Source of the DNA: Clavibacter sp. VKM Ac-2873
GTDB taxonomy: Bacteria > Actinomycetota > Actinomycetes > Actinomycetales > Microbacteriaceae
Length of the DNA stretch: 64,000 nucleotides
NCBI RefSeq assembly: GCF_015351075.1
Contig: NZ_JADKRS010000001.1
Span: forward strand, 310,001-374,000
Reading direction: 5' to 3'
Below, in pieces: positions 38,094-46,030 of this stretch. The notes beneath the pieces were generated by a model. That model saw nothing but the letters and a program-made list of their open reading frames with translations. It was not told the origin of the DNA and made no database searches. The translations under genes were made by a program, and so were the position numbers. Positions within the stretch are counted from its first letter, which is position 1. The number at the start of each line of letters is the position of its first letter.

Positions 38094-39276
38094 CGCGCGC
38101 GCCCGCGTCCCGGCCCATGGCGTAGACGGAGGCCAGCCCGGCCGCGGCGGGCGACGCGAGGACCGCACGGAGCCCCGCGTCGCGCACCATCCGGGTGAGC
38201 CCGCGGACGGGACGCCCGAGCGCCGTGTTGATCTCCGACTGCACCGCGGCGCGGCGCGCGCTGGCGAGCCGGTCGCGCTCCCAGCGTCCCAGGCGGGCGG
38301 CATCCGGCACCCCGCCGCGCGTGCGGACCGCGTCGATCAGGATCGGCGCGAGGGCATCCGCGTCGAGCCAGCCGAGGTTCATGCCCTGTCCGCCGATGGG
38401 GCTGATCTCGTGGGCCGCGTCGCCGATCACCACGCCGCGTCCGGCCACCATGCGGCGGGCGAGCCGCCGGCGCACCCCGAACCCGCTGACCGGATCCAGC
38501 TCCGCCGCCGCCACGACGTGCCCGGTGCGCTCGGCCACGGCACGGGAGAGGACGGTCGCCGGGTCCCCCTCGCGCTCCCCCGCGCGGAGGCCCACCACGA
38601 AGCGTCGCCGCCCACCCGGCAGCGGGAAGGACTCGACGACGCCGTCCGGGTGCAGGGTGACGACCGCGTCGTCGCCGCCGCCGGTGCGGTCGGGCGCGTC
38701 GCCCATGAGGAAGCGGTCGGGCAGCGGACGCTCGTCGACGCCGATCCCGAGGAGCCCGCGGACCGCGCCGCGGGTGCCGTCCGCGCCGATCACGAGGGAC
38801 GCGGTGACCTCGATGGCGATGCCCGAGCCGTCCCGGCCGCGCGCGCGGACCACGCCGCCCGGCAGCCCGACGGGATCCGCGTCGAGGTCGGTGAGGGTCA
38901 CGCCGCGACGGACGGCGTCGGGCGCGAGCGCGTCCAGGCGCCGGACGAGGATCGCCTCGGTGCGCCACTGCGGCAGCGCCGCGACGTACGGGTGCGTGGC
39001 CGAGGCCCCGGCGAAGGAGACGCGGCCGAGCTCCCCGCGGGGCCCCATCGCGATCCCCCGCCGGACGAGCACCGCCTCCGCGACCATCTCGCCCGCCACG
39101 CCGAGCCGGTCGAACGCGTCGAGCGACGGCGCGTGGATGCCGATGGCGCGCGACAGCAGGGCCGGCGTCGTCCGTGCCTCCCACACGCGCACGTCGAGCC
39201 CGGCCCGGGCGAGGAGCGCCGCGAGGTGGATCCCCACGGGGCCGCCGCCCACGACCAGCGCGTCGACGCGGGTCAT
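38086..39276 (-). CDS. FAD-dependent monooxygenase (aromatic hydroxylase type)
   Basis: A 396-residue flavoprotein with the GGGPVG dinucleotide motif at 10-15, GADGTRGAVR (the DG motif) and GDAAHEISPIGGQGMNLG, the signature of class A flavin hydroxylases. It is the last gene of the polyketide operon, overlapping the methyltransferase stop as ATGA. By analogy with SrsC of the Streptomyces griseus phenolic-lipid operon it should hydroxylate the alkylresorcinol ring, leading to a quinone or hydroquinone. Confidence 0.85.
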   Translation of the reverse strand: MTRVDALVVGGGPVGIHLAALLARAGLDVRVWEARTTPALLSRAIGIHAPSLDAFDRLGVAGEMVAEAVLVRRGIAMGPRGELGRVSFAGASATHPYVAALPQWRTEAILVRRLDALAPDAVRRGVTLTDLDADPVGLPGGVVRARGRDGSGIAIEVTASLVIGADGTRGAVRGLLGIGVDERPLPDRFLMGDAPDRTGGGDDAVVTLHPDGVVESFPLPGGRRRFVVGLRAGEREGDPATVLSRAVAERTGHVVAAAELDPVSGFGVRRRLARRMVAGRGVVIGDAAHEISPIGGQGMNLGWLDADALAPILIDAVRTRGGVPDAARLGRWERDRLASARRAAVQSEINTALGRPVRGLTRMVRDAGLRAVLASPAAAGLASVYAMGRDAGARVR

Positions 39277-39995
39277 CGGCCCGCGCGCCGGACGCGTCCC
39301 GCAGCGGCCGTCGCCGGGTCGCGCACCACGAGCACGCGGAACGGCACGGCGCCCTCGACGCGCCAGCCCACGGGCACGCGGAGGGCGAGCTCCGCGGGCG
39401 TCCAGCTGCGGCGGATCGACCGGAGCCCGTCGACGTGCACGAAGGAGCCGCGCGCGACGAGGCGGGACGCCGGCCCGTAGAGGGCGTACGCGAGCCGGCC
39501 GCGCGCGATGTCGCCGTGGATCGTCCGCGGCGCGAGCGCGGTGGAGTCGGCGAGGAGGGCGTCGAACGCGGCGTCGTCGAGGTGGTGCAGCACGTGGTTG
39601 CTCGTCACGATGTCGAACCGGCGGCCCGCGGCCACGAGCTCGGCGCTCGACGCGGGGAGGAACGCGACGTCCGGATCCGACGGCCGGGCGGACGCGAAGG
39701 CCGCCGCGCGCGGGTCCGGGTCGATGCCCGTGACGGTGAGCCGCAGCCCGTCGTGCCGGGCCCACCGCGCGAGCGCGAGCGGGACGTCGCCGCCGCCCGA
39801 CCCGATGTCCAGCAGCGTCGTCTCCCGCTCCGCGGACAGCAGCGGCCGGATCCGCGACCGGTAGACCCCGCGCCACCCCGCGACCACGCGGTTGACGATC
39901 CCGAACCGCGCGTAGGTGCGGTCGAGCGCCACGGGATCGCAGTCCGGGTCGTCCATGAGCTCGGTGAGGCCGGTGTCGCGGCGGGAGAGGTCCAT
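39273..39995 (-). CDS. SAM-dependent methyltransferase of the polyketide operon
   Basis: A 240-residue class I methyltransferase: LLDIGSGGGDVPLALARWA is motif I, VTGIDPDPRA motif II, and IVTSNHVLHHLDDAAFDALL the post-II region. It starts by one-base overlap with the polyketide synthase stop (TGATG). The expected role is O- or C-methylation of the phenolic product, parallel to SrsB. The C-terminal RVRRAGR is basic. Confidence 0.85.
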   Translation of the reverse strand: MDLSRRDTGLTELMDDPDCDPVALDRTYARFGIVNRVVAGWRGVYRSRIRPLLSAERETTLLDIGSGGGDVPLALARWARHDGLRLTVTGIDPDPRAAAFASARPSDPDVAFLPASSAELVAAGRRFDIVTSNHVLHHLDDAAFDALLADSTALAPRTIHGDIARGRLAYALYGPASRLVARGSFVHVDGLRSIRRSWTPAELALRVPVGWRVEGAVPFRVLVVRDPATAAAGRVRRAGR

Positions 39996-41215
39996 CACGC
40001 GGTCCGTCGCGTCATGAGCGCCGTCTCGACCGTGAGGCCGGGACCGAACGCCATCGCGCACACCCGCCCCGCGCCCGGGCCGGTCGCCGGGATGGGCGCG
40101 GCCTCCGCGACGTCGGGCCGACCGGGGACGTCCGCGGGCGGCGTCCGGTGCAGGATCCGCCGGAGCACGAACAGCACCGTCGCGCTCGACATGTTGCCGA
40201 CCTCCGCGAGCGTCGACCGCGACGCCTCGAGCTGCGCGGGCGCGAGCTCCAGCCGGTCCTCGACGCGGTCGAGGATGCTGCGGCCGCCGGGATGGATGGC
40301 CCAGTCCTCGACGGCGGCGGGCGCCACGCCCGCGAGCGCGGGCACGTGCGCCCACAGCGGCTCGAGCGCGCCCGTGATGTGCTCGTGGATGATCTTCGGC
40401 ACGTAGCTCGACAGGACCATGTCGAAGCCCTGGTCGCCGATGGTCCACGCCATGTCGTCCTCGCCCACGGGCGTGAGCACGGTCTCGAACGCGTCGAGGT
40501 CGAGCACGGTGGATCCGGCGGGCGCGGGTCGTGCGGTGACCACGGCGGCCGCGGCACCGTCGCCGAAGACCGAGGAGGCGACGATCGTGTCCGCGTCGTC
40601 CGACGAGTGCAGGTGCAGCGAGCAGAGCTCCACGCACACGACGAGGACGACGGCGTCCGGGTCCGCTGCACAGAACTGGGCGGCCATGCGGAGCGCGGGG
40701 AACGCGCCGTAGCAGCCCATGAAGCCGAGGTGGAAGCGCTGGGTGGAGGCGCCGAGGCCGAGGCCGCGGACGACCTGGTAGTCGGGTCCGGGCGCGTAGA
40801 AGCCCGTGCAGGACACGGTGACGACGTGCGTGACGTCCGACGCCTCGATGCCGGCGGCCTCCGCGACGGCCTGGCGCGCCGCGTCGAGCAGCAGCGCGGG
40901 CGCCTCGCGGATGTACGCGTCGTTGCGCGCACCCGTGCTGGGGCTCAGGATCCGCCCGCTGTCCCTGTCGTAGAAGACGGGCGCGCCGGCGGCGTGGTCC
41001 ACGGGCGCGTCGGAGCCCGCCATGCCCGGCGCGGTGCCGAGCTCCTGGATCACCGTGTGCCGCGTGCGGATGCCCGAGGCTCCGAAGGCCGCGGACACGA
41101 GCCGCGTGCCGAGCCGGCCGAGCTCCGGCTGGCTCCCGAAGAGGTCGCGTACGCCGTCCTGGGCGAGCACGGTCGGCGGCACCGCCGTGGCGATGGAGCG
41201 GATGGAGGCGATCAG
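39995..41215 (-). CDS. Type III polyketide synthase
   Basis: A chalcone-synthase-fold enzyme of about 406 residues that condenses an acyl-CoA starter with malonyl-CoA units. The catalytic triad is complete: Cys168 in LGFMGCYGAF, His308 in DWAIHPGG and Asn341 in GNMSSATV. The N-terminus IASIRSIATAVPPTVLAQD is typical of actinobacterial alkylresorcinol-type enzymes. No ATG, GTG or TTG opens this conserved start; the best candidate is CTG at 41215, overlapping the DUF3618 stop as CTGA. The next GTG (41182) would remove the first strand. Product inferred as an alkylresorcinol or alkylpyrone. Confidence 0.92.
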   Translation of the reverse strand: MIASIRSIATAVPPTVLAQDGVRDLFGSQPELGRLGTRLVSAAFGASGIRTRHTVIQELGTAPGMAGSDAPVDHAAGAPVFYDRDSGRILSPSTGARNDAYIREAPALLLDAARQAVAEAAGIEASDVTHVVTVSCTGFYAPGPDYQVVRGLGLGASTQRFHLGFMGCYGAFPALRMAAQFCAADPDAVVLVVCVELCSLHLHSSDDADTIVASSVFGDGAAAAVVTARPAPAGSTVLDLDAFETVLTPVGEDDMAWTIGDQGFDMVLSSYVPKIIHEHITGALEPLWAHVPALAGVAPAAVEDWAIHPGGRSILDRVEDRLELAPAQLEASRSTLAEVGNMSSATVLFVLRRILHRTPPADVPGRPDVAEAAPIPATGPGAGRVCAMAFGPGLTVETALMTRRTA

Positions 41216-41661
41216 CGTCGGCTGCCGGAGACGACGGCGGCGCCGACCGCGAGCACGACGGCGACGGCTCCCGCGCCGACCGACGCGGCGACGGCCGGGT
41301 CCTTCTTCGTGAACGCGCGCGTGCGGCGCCCGACGTCCCGGCCGGTGGTGCGGACGCGCGTCGTGACGTCGTCGCGGATCGCGCGCGCACGGGACGAGAC
41401 GTCGGCCTTCAGCTCCTGCGCGCGGGCCGGCACGTCGAGCGCGGTCTCGAGCTCGCGGACGGTGCGCGCGAGCTCGTCGCGGCCCGTCCGGATGTCGCGC
41501 TTCAGCTCCTCGGGGCTGCGCTTGGGCGCCGGCGGGGTGTTCGCGCCCTCGCCGTGCGGCGCCGACTCGGCGACGGCCTTGTGCTTGCGGACCTCGCGGG
41601 CCACCGTCGTCACGGCGCCCAGGACGCTCACCTCGCCGGTCGGGGACTTCTTCTTGGCCAT
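41212..41661 (-). CDS. DUF3618 membrane-tail protein
   Basis: A 149-residue protein with a basic N-terminus (MAKKKSPTGE), a charged helical DUF3618 region KRSPEELKRDIRTGRDELAR (residues about 47-66), a long Arg/Asp-rich amphipathic stretch and one C-terminal membrane segment at about 125-146. The family is found in actinobacteria and has no known function. CAGGAG lies 8 bases before the ATG. It heads the polyketide operon, overlapping the synthase start, so it may help place the enzymes at the membrane; that is inference. Confidence 0.85.
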   Translation of the reverse strand: MAKKKSPTGEVSVLGAVTTVAREVRKHKAVAESAPHGEGANTPPAPKRSPEELKRDIRTGRDELARTVRELETALDVPARAQELKADVSSRARAIRDDVTTRVRTTGRDVGRRTRAFTKKDPAVAASVGAGAVAVVLAVGAAVVSGSRR

Positions 41662-41726
41662 GCGCGGGCTCCTGCCATCGGGTGCGTACGTGCGCTGGAT
41701 CCATCATGCTCCGTCGTGCCCACGCG

Positions 41727-41779
41727 GGCACCCACGGCGCGAGGGGCCGGCGCTCGCGCGTCGACCCCTCGCGGGTGCC
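41727..41779 (-). terminator. Terminator of the osmoprotectant transporter operon
   Basis: CGCGAGGGG (41738-41746) pairs with CCCCTCGCG (41765-41773), and outer arms GGCACCC (41727-41733) and GGGTGCC (41773-41779) extend it after a small bulge. It lies 27 bases past the binding-protein stop. Confidence 0.7.
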
Positions 41780-41805
41780 GGGCGTCGCCGCCCGGCCGGC
41801 GCCTC

Positions 41806-42735
41806 CTAGAAGAGGGCCTTCTCCTTCAGCCAGTCGGCGGCGATCGCGGCCGGCTCGGCCTTCTCGTCGCCCTGGTTGCGGCGGTTCATCTCGGTGAGGT
41901 CCTCGGTGGTGAGCGCGGCCGACACCTTGTCGAGGATCGCCGTGACGTCGGGGTTCATCTTCGCGGTGTTCACGAGCGGCACGACGTTCTGCGCCTTGAT
42001 GAGGTTCTCCGGGTCGGTGAGCGTCACGAACGAGTTGTCGAGGATCGACGGCGTGGTCGAGTAGATGTTCGCCATGTCGACCTGGCCGTCGAGGAGCGCC
42101 TTGACGGTGTTGGGGCCGCCCTGGTCCTCGATGGTGACGAGGCTCGCGTCGATGCCGTACGTGCCCGTCAGCCCGCGGATCCCGTACTCGCGGTCGGTCA
42201 GCACCGCGCCGCCGCCGACGCGGACGGTCTTGCCCTTGAGGTCGGAGAGGCTCGTGACGCCGTTGGACTCCGAGTACGCCTTGGTGACGTTGTAGGAGTC
42301 CTTGTCCTCGGCGGGCGACTCGTCGAGCACCTCGAAGCCGGGCGGCAGGGCGCCGCCGAGCGCCGCGTAGACGTCGTCGCTGGAGGTGGCGGTCGAGTCG
42401 GCGTCGTACGCGGCGAGCAGGTTGCCCGTGTACTCGGGGATGAGGTCGATGGACCCCTCCTCGAGCGCCTTCAGGTACACCTCGCGCTCGCCGATCTGCA
42501 GGTTGCGCGTGACCTTCACGTCGTTGGCCTCGAGGGCCTGCGCGTAGACCTCGGCGAGGATGACGTTCTCGCCGAACGCGGCCGAGCCGACGGAGATCGT
42601 GTCGGTGGGGGCGGCCGAGGCGGACTGTCCACCGGTGGGGTCGGTGGGATCGCCGGACGCGCAGCCGGCGAGGGCCATCGCGGTGCCGACCGCGACGGTG
42701 CCGAGGAGGACCCGGCGGGAGATGCTGAGGGACAT
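41806..42735 (-). CDS. Osmoprotectant ABC transporter substrate-binding lipoprotein
   Basis: A 309-residue OpuAC-type binding protein. The signal peptide ends in the lipobox LAGC (Cys25), so it is anchored outside the membrane. IPEYTGNLLAAYDA and GNPNTVKALLDGQVDMANIYST-like segments (read here GGPNTVKALLDGQVDMANIYST) mark the glycine betaine/choline/carnitine family. AAAGGA is 7 bases before the ATG. It closes the ATPase-permease-permease-binding protein operon, and the ligand is probably a quaternary amine. Confidence 0.9.
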   Translation of the reverse strand: MSLSISRRVLLGTVAVGTAMALAGCASGDPTDPTGGQSASAAPTDTISVGSAAFGENVILAEVYAQALEANDVKVTRNLQIGEREVYLKALEEGSIDLIPEYTGNLLAAYDADSTATSSDDVYAALGGALPPGFEVLDESPAEDKDSYNVTKAYSESNGVTSLSDLKGKTVRVGGGAVLTDREYGIRGLTGTYGIDASLVTIEDQGGPNTVKALLDGQVDMANIYSTTPSILDNSFVTLTDPENLIKAQNVVPLVNTAKMNPDVTAILDKVSAALTTEDLTEMNRRNQGDEKAEPAAIAADWLKEKALF

Positions 42736-42748
42736 TGCTGTGTTCCTT

Positions 42749-43474
42749 TCAGGAGGTGGTGCTGACCGCCGGCCTCGACGAGGCACGGGCGGAGTCGGAG
42801 GGACGGCCCGCCGCGGCGACGACGCCTCGGGGGACGACGAGGCGCTGGACGATCGCGAGCACGCCGTCCACGACCAGCGCGAGGACGGTGACGAGGATGG
42901 AGGCGGACACCATGAGCGGGTAGTTCCGCGTGGTGAGGCCGGTGAAGATGTCGGGCCCGAGGCCGCCGAGCCCGAGGTAGGCGCCCAACGTCACGGTGCT
43001 GATGACCTGCAGGGTCGCGGCCCGGAAGCCGCTGATGATGAGCGGGAGGGCGAGCGGGATCTCGACCTTCCCGAGGATCTGCCACTCCGTCATGCCGACG
43101 GCGCGAGCGGCGTCGACGGTCGCCCGGTCGACGGCCTGCAGTCCCGCGTAGACGCCCGCGAGCAGCGGCGGGATGCCGAGGATCGCGAACGTGATGAGCG
43201 GGCCGGTCAGTCCGATGCCGAACACCAGCCCGAAGATGACGAGGACGCCGAGCGTGGGCAGGGCCCGGAACCCGCCGGAGAGCGAGACGGCGATCGTGCG
43301 TCCGCGCCCGGTGTGCCCGATGTAGAGCCCGGCGGGGACCGCCACGAGCGCCGCCAGGGATATCGCGAGGAACGTGTAGGAGAGGTGCTCCGCCAGCCGG
43401 ACGCCCGTGCCGGTCGGTCCGCTCCAGCGGCTCGCGTCGAAGATGAGGCCGAACGCCTCGGCGAACAGGTTCAC
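42749..43474 (-). CDS. Osmoprotectant ABC transporter permease (second)
   Basis: A 241-residue inner-membrane permease with about six helices and the coupling loop DAARAVGMTEWQILGKVEIP, the EAA motif of the OpuB/ProW family. GFRALPTLGVLVIFGLVFGI is characteristic. The GTG start overlaps the preceding permease stop as GTGA. A Ser/Ala-rich tail follows. It pairs with the other permease as a heterodimer. Confidence 0.9.
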   Translation of the reverse strand: MNLFAEAFGLIFDASRWSGPTGTGVRLAEHLSYTFLAISLAALVAVPAGLYIGHTGRGRTIAVSLSGGFRALPTLGVLVIFGLVFGIGLTGPLITFAILGIPPLLAGVYAGLQAVDRATVDAARAVGMTEWQILGKVEIPLALPLIISGFRAATLQVISTVTLGAYLGLGGLGPDIFTGLTTRNYPLMVSASILVTVLALVVDGVLAIVQRLVVPRGVVAAAGRPSDSARASSRPAVSTTS

Positions 43475-44172
43475 GGCAGGCCTCCGGTCACGGCGATGGC
43501 GGACGCCGCGGTGGAGCTGCGTCGACGGGCCCGGGCGGACGTCGCGCGCGACCAGGGCATGAGCGCGCGGCCGACGAGCACGAGGATCAGGTCGAACGCC
43601 AGGGCGATGACGAGGATCCCGACGACTCCGGTGAGGATCTCGGTGTAGAAGGACCTCCGGTAGCCGCTGAGGATCATGGTGCCGAGGCTCTGCACGCCGA
43701 TGAGCGAGCCGACCGTCACCATGCTCACCGTGCTCACGGAGACGACGCGGAGCCCCGCGAGCAGCACGGGCCCGGCCAGCGGCAGCTCGACGCGCCAGAA
43801 GCGCGCCCAGCCGGCGTAGCCCATGGCGGTGGCCGACTGCTTCACGTCCGCGGGGACGGAGGCGAGCGCGTCCGTGGTGATGCGGACCATGAGCGCGACG
43901 GCGTAGACGGTCAGCGCGATGACGATGTTGCGGGGATCCAACAGCGTGGTGCCGACGATGCCCGGCACCACGAGGATCAGCGCGATGGACGGGATCGTGT
44001 ACAGCAACCCGCCCACGGTGAGGACGACGCCGCGGACGCGCGTGTACCGGTTCGCGAGCCAGCCCAGCGGCAGGGAGAGGAGGAGCCCCAGGACGATGGG
44101 CGGCGCGGCCAGCGCCACGTGGGCGACGGACAGGTCCAGCACCGTCTGGATGTTGGCGATGACCCAGTTCAC
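43471..44172 (-). CDS. Osmoprotectant ABC transporter permease (first)
   Basis: A 233-residue permease related to the second one, with LLYTIPSIALILVVPGIVGT and the EAA-type loop VKQSATAMGYAGWARFWRVELP. GTG start overlaps the ATPase stop as GTGA. The basic tail RATSARARRRSS lies after the last helix. Confidence 0.9.
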   Translation of the reverse strand: MNWVIANIQTVLDLSVAHVALAAPPIVLGLLLSLPLGWLANRYTRVRGVVLTVGGLLYTIPSIALILVVPGIVGTTLLDPRNIVIALTVYAVALMVRITTDALASVPADVKQSATAMGYAGWARFWRVELPLAGPVLLAGLRVVSVSTVSMVTVGSLIGVQSLGTMILSGYRRSFYTEILTGVVGILVIALAFDLILVLVGRALMPWSRATSARARRRSSTAASAIAVTGGLP

Positions 44173-45071
44173 GCGGGTCCCGCACCCTGCGCCGGAGCAC
44201 CGGGGGCGTGCGCGGCCCCCGCCTCGGTCGGAGCGGACGCGGATCGGGCGGCGCGCCCCTCGTCGTCGAGCACGCCCACGAGCCGGCCGTCGCGGTCGAC
44301 GAGCACCCGGCCCGTGCCGGTCTCCTCGACGTGCAGCGCGCGCTTGCCCTTGTCGGCGCCCACGAAGTCGCGGACGAAGTCGTTCGCCGGGTTCGAGAGG
44401 ATCTCCTGCGGCGTGCCCTGCTGGGCGATGCGGCCGCCCTTCTCGAGGATCACGACCTGGTCGCCGAGCAGGAACGCCTCGTCGATGTCGTGCGTCACGA
44501 ACACGACGGTCTTGTCGAGCTGGGTGCGCAGGCGGATGAGCTCCTGCTGGAGGTCGTCGCGCACGAGCGGGTCGACGGCGCCGAACGGCTCGTCCATGAG
44601 CAGGATGTTCGGGTCGACCGCGAGGCCGCGGGCCACGCCGACGCGCTGCTGCTGGCCGCCGGAGAGCTGCGACGGGTAGCGGTCGGCCATCGACCTGTCG
44701 AGGCCGACGGTGTCCATGAGCGTCAACGCGCCCTCGCGGGCCGTGCGCTTGTCGACGCCGGTGAGGCGCGGCACGGTCGCGATGTTGTCGACGACCTTGC
44801 GGTGCGGGAGCAGGCCGGAGTTCTGCATCACGTAGCCGATGCTGCGGCGGAGCTTCACGGCGTCCTGGCTGGCGATGTCGGTGCCGTCGATCTCGATGCG
44901 TCCCGACGTGGGCTCGACCATGCGGTTGATCATGCGCATGAGGGTCGTCTTGCCGCAGCCCGAGGATCCGACGAGGACCGTCGTGGTCTGCGAGGGGACG
45001 ACGAGGCTGAAGTCCTCGATCGCGAGCGTGCCGTCCGGGTACTGCTTGCGGACGTGGTGGAACTCGATCAT
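44169..45071 (-). CDS. Osmoprotectant ABC transporter ATP-binding protein
   Basis: A 300-residue ATPase powering quaternary-amine uptake. Walker A is GSSGCGKTT (36-44), the signature LSGGQQQR, Walker B ILLMDEPFGAVDPL and the switch His in FVTHDIDEA. A single C-terminal CBS-like remnant (RVLVDRDGRLVGVLDDEG) follows; full OpuCA proteins have a tandem CBS pair that senses ionic strength. GAGGAA is 10 bases before the ATG. It is the first gene of the operon, which likely responds to osmotic stress. Confidence 0.9.
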   Translation of the reverse strand: MIEFHHVRKQYPDGTLAIEDFSLVVPSQTTTVLVGSSGCGKTTLMRMINRMVEPTSGRIEIDGTDIASQDAVKLRRSIGYVMQNSGLLPHRKVVDNIATVPRLTGVDKRTAREGALTLMDTVGLDRSMADRYPSQLSGGQQQRVGVARGLAVDPNILLMDEPFGAVDPLVRDDLQQELIRLRTQLDKTVVFVTHDIDEAFLLGDQVVILEKGGRIAQQGTPQEILSNPANDFVRDFVGADKGKRALHVEETGTGRVLVDRDGRLVGVLDDEGRAARSASAPTEAGAAHAPGAPAQGAGPA

Positions 45072-45260
45072 GGTGGCTCATTCCTCGTACGCGCTACGAA
45101 TCGACACTTGCCAGGTCCTCCAGCGAACCATGTCGGCGTCGGAACGACCGCACCCGCTCGTCCGCTGTCGCCACTTCGTAACAAATGGGCCTTCCGCGGA
45201 CACCCCCCTGATGCCGCGTGCGGGTCGGTCGGCGTCGGACGCGTCCGCCAGGATGGAGGC

Positions 45261-45992
45261 ATGACGCGCATCCTCGCCAGGTCCTCGACCGCCGACGACC
45301 TGGTCGGGCTGCTCGACGTGGATCACGCGGGCGCGACCGTCCCCGGCCCGTCCTGGCGCATCGTCCCCGGCCAGCGCGTGGCGGTCCTCGTCGACACGCT
45401 GCCGCGGCGGGCGGAGGGCGACACGGAGGACCAGGTGCCCGTGCGGCGCCTGGAGTCGGCCCGATGGGGGCTCGTGCCCGCGGGATCGCCCGGGCCGGAC
45501 CAGGGCCCGCCGCTCGCGGAGGTGCCCGCCGAGCAGCTCGCCTCCCGGCCGGAGCTGCTGCAGGCGCTCGTGTCCCGGCGCGCGGCCGTCCCGGTGTCGG
45601 GCTACTACGAGCACCACGAGACCGACGACGGCCTGCGCACCCCGTACCTCGTGGGCGCCGGAGAGGGCACCGTCCTGCTCGCGGCGCTGTACGAGTGGTG
45701 GCGCGATCCGTCGCGCGCCGCCGACGACCCCGCCCGCTGGGTCCTCAGCTGCGCCGTGCTCACCCGCCCGGCGGCCGGCACGGTGGAGGCGCTGGCGGAG
45801 CGCATGCCCGTCGTGCTCTCCCCCGACGTCGTCGAGGAGTGGCTCGATCCCACGGCCGAGGGCTCCCCCGACCTGCTGCGGGCCGTCGCCGCGCAGGCGG
45901 AGGACGTGATCGAGGAGCTCGCGATGGACGAGGTCGGCCCCGGAATCGACCAGGACGCGCCCGACACGGCGGAGCTCGCCCGGCCGGTGTGA
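45261..45992 (+). CDS. SRAP-fold (YedK/HMCES-like) protein lacking catalytic residues
   Basis: A 243-residue protein whose order of motifs matches SOS-response-associated peptidases: PSWRIVPGQRVAVL, ARWGLVP, AVPVSGYYEHH, YEWWRDP and RMPVVLSPDVVEEWLDP. However, the essential Cys2 of MCGR is absent (MTRIL), the NARSE DNA-contact motif is replaced by LAEVPAEQL, and the His two residues before RMP is Ala179. Only Glu117 of the catalytic set remains. It therefore should not form the usual DNA-protein crosslink at abasic sites. CAGGAT at 45249-45254 lies 6 bases before the ATG, indicating a leaderless mRNA. Confidence 0.8.
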   Translation: MTRILARSSTADDLVGLLDVDHAGATVPGPSWRIVPGQRVAVLVDTLPRRAEGDTEDQVPVRRLESARWGLVPAGSPGPDQGPPLAEVPAEQLASRPELLQALVSRRAAVPVSGYYEHHETDDGLRTPYLVGAGEGTVLLAALYEWWRDPSRAADDPARWVLSCAVLTRPAAGTVEALAERMPVVLSPDVVEEWLDPTAEGSPDLLRAVAAQAEDVIEELAMDEVGPGIDQDAPDTAELARPV

Positions 45993-46030
45993 CGACCGGC
46001 CGCCTCCCCCGCGTCTGGTTGACTGTGCCC

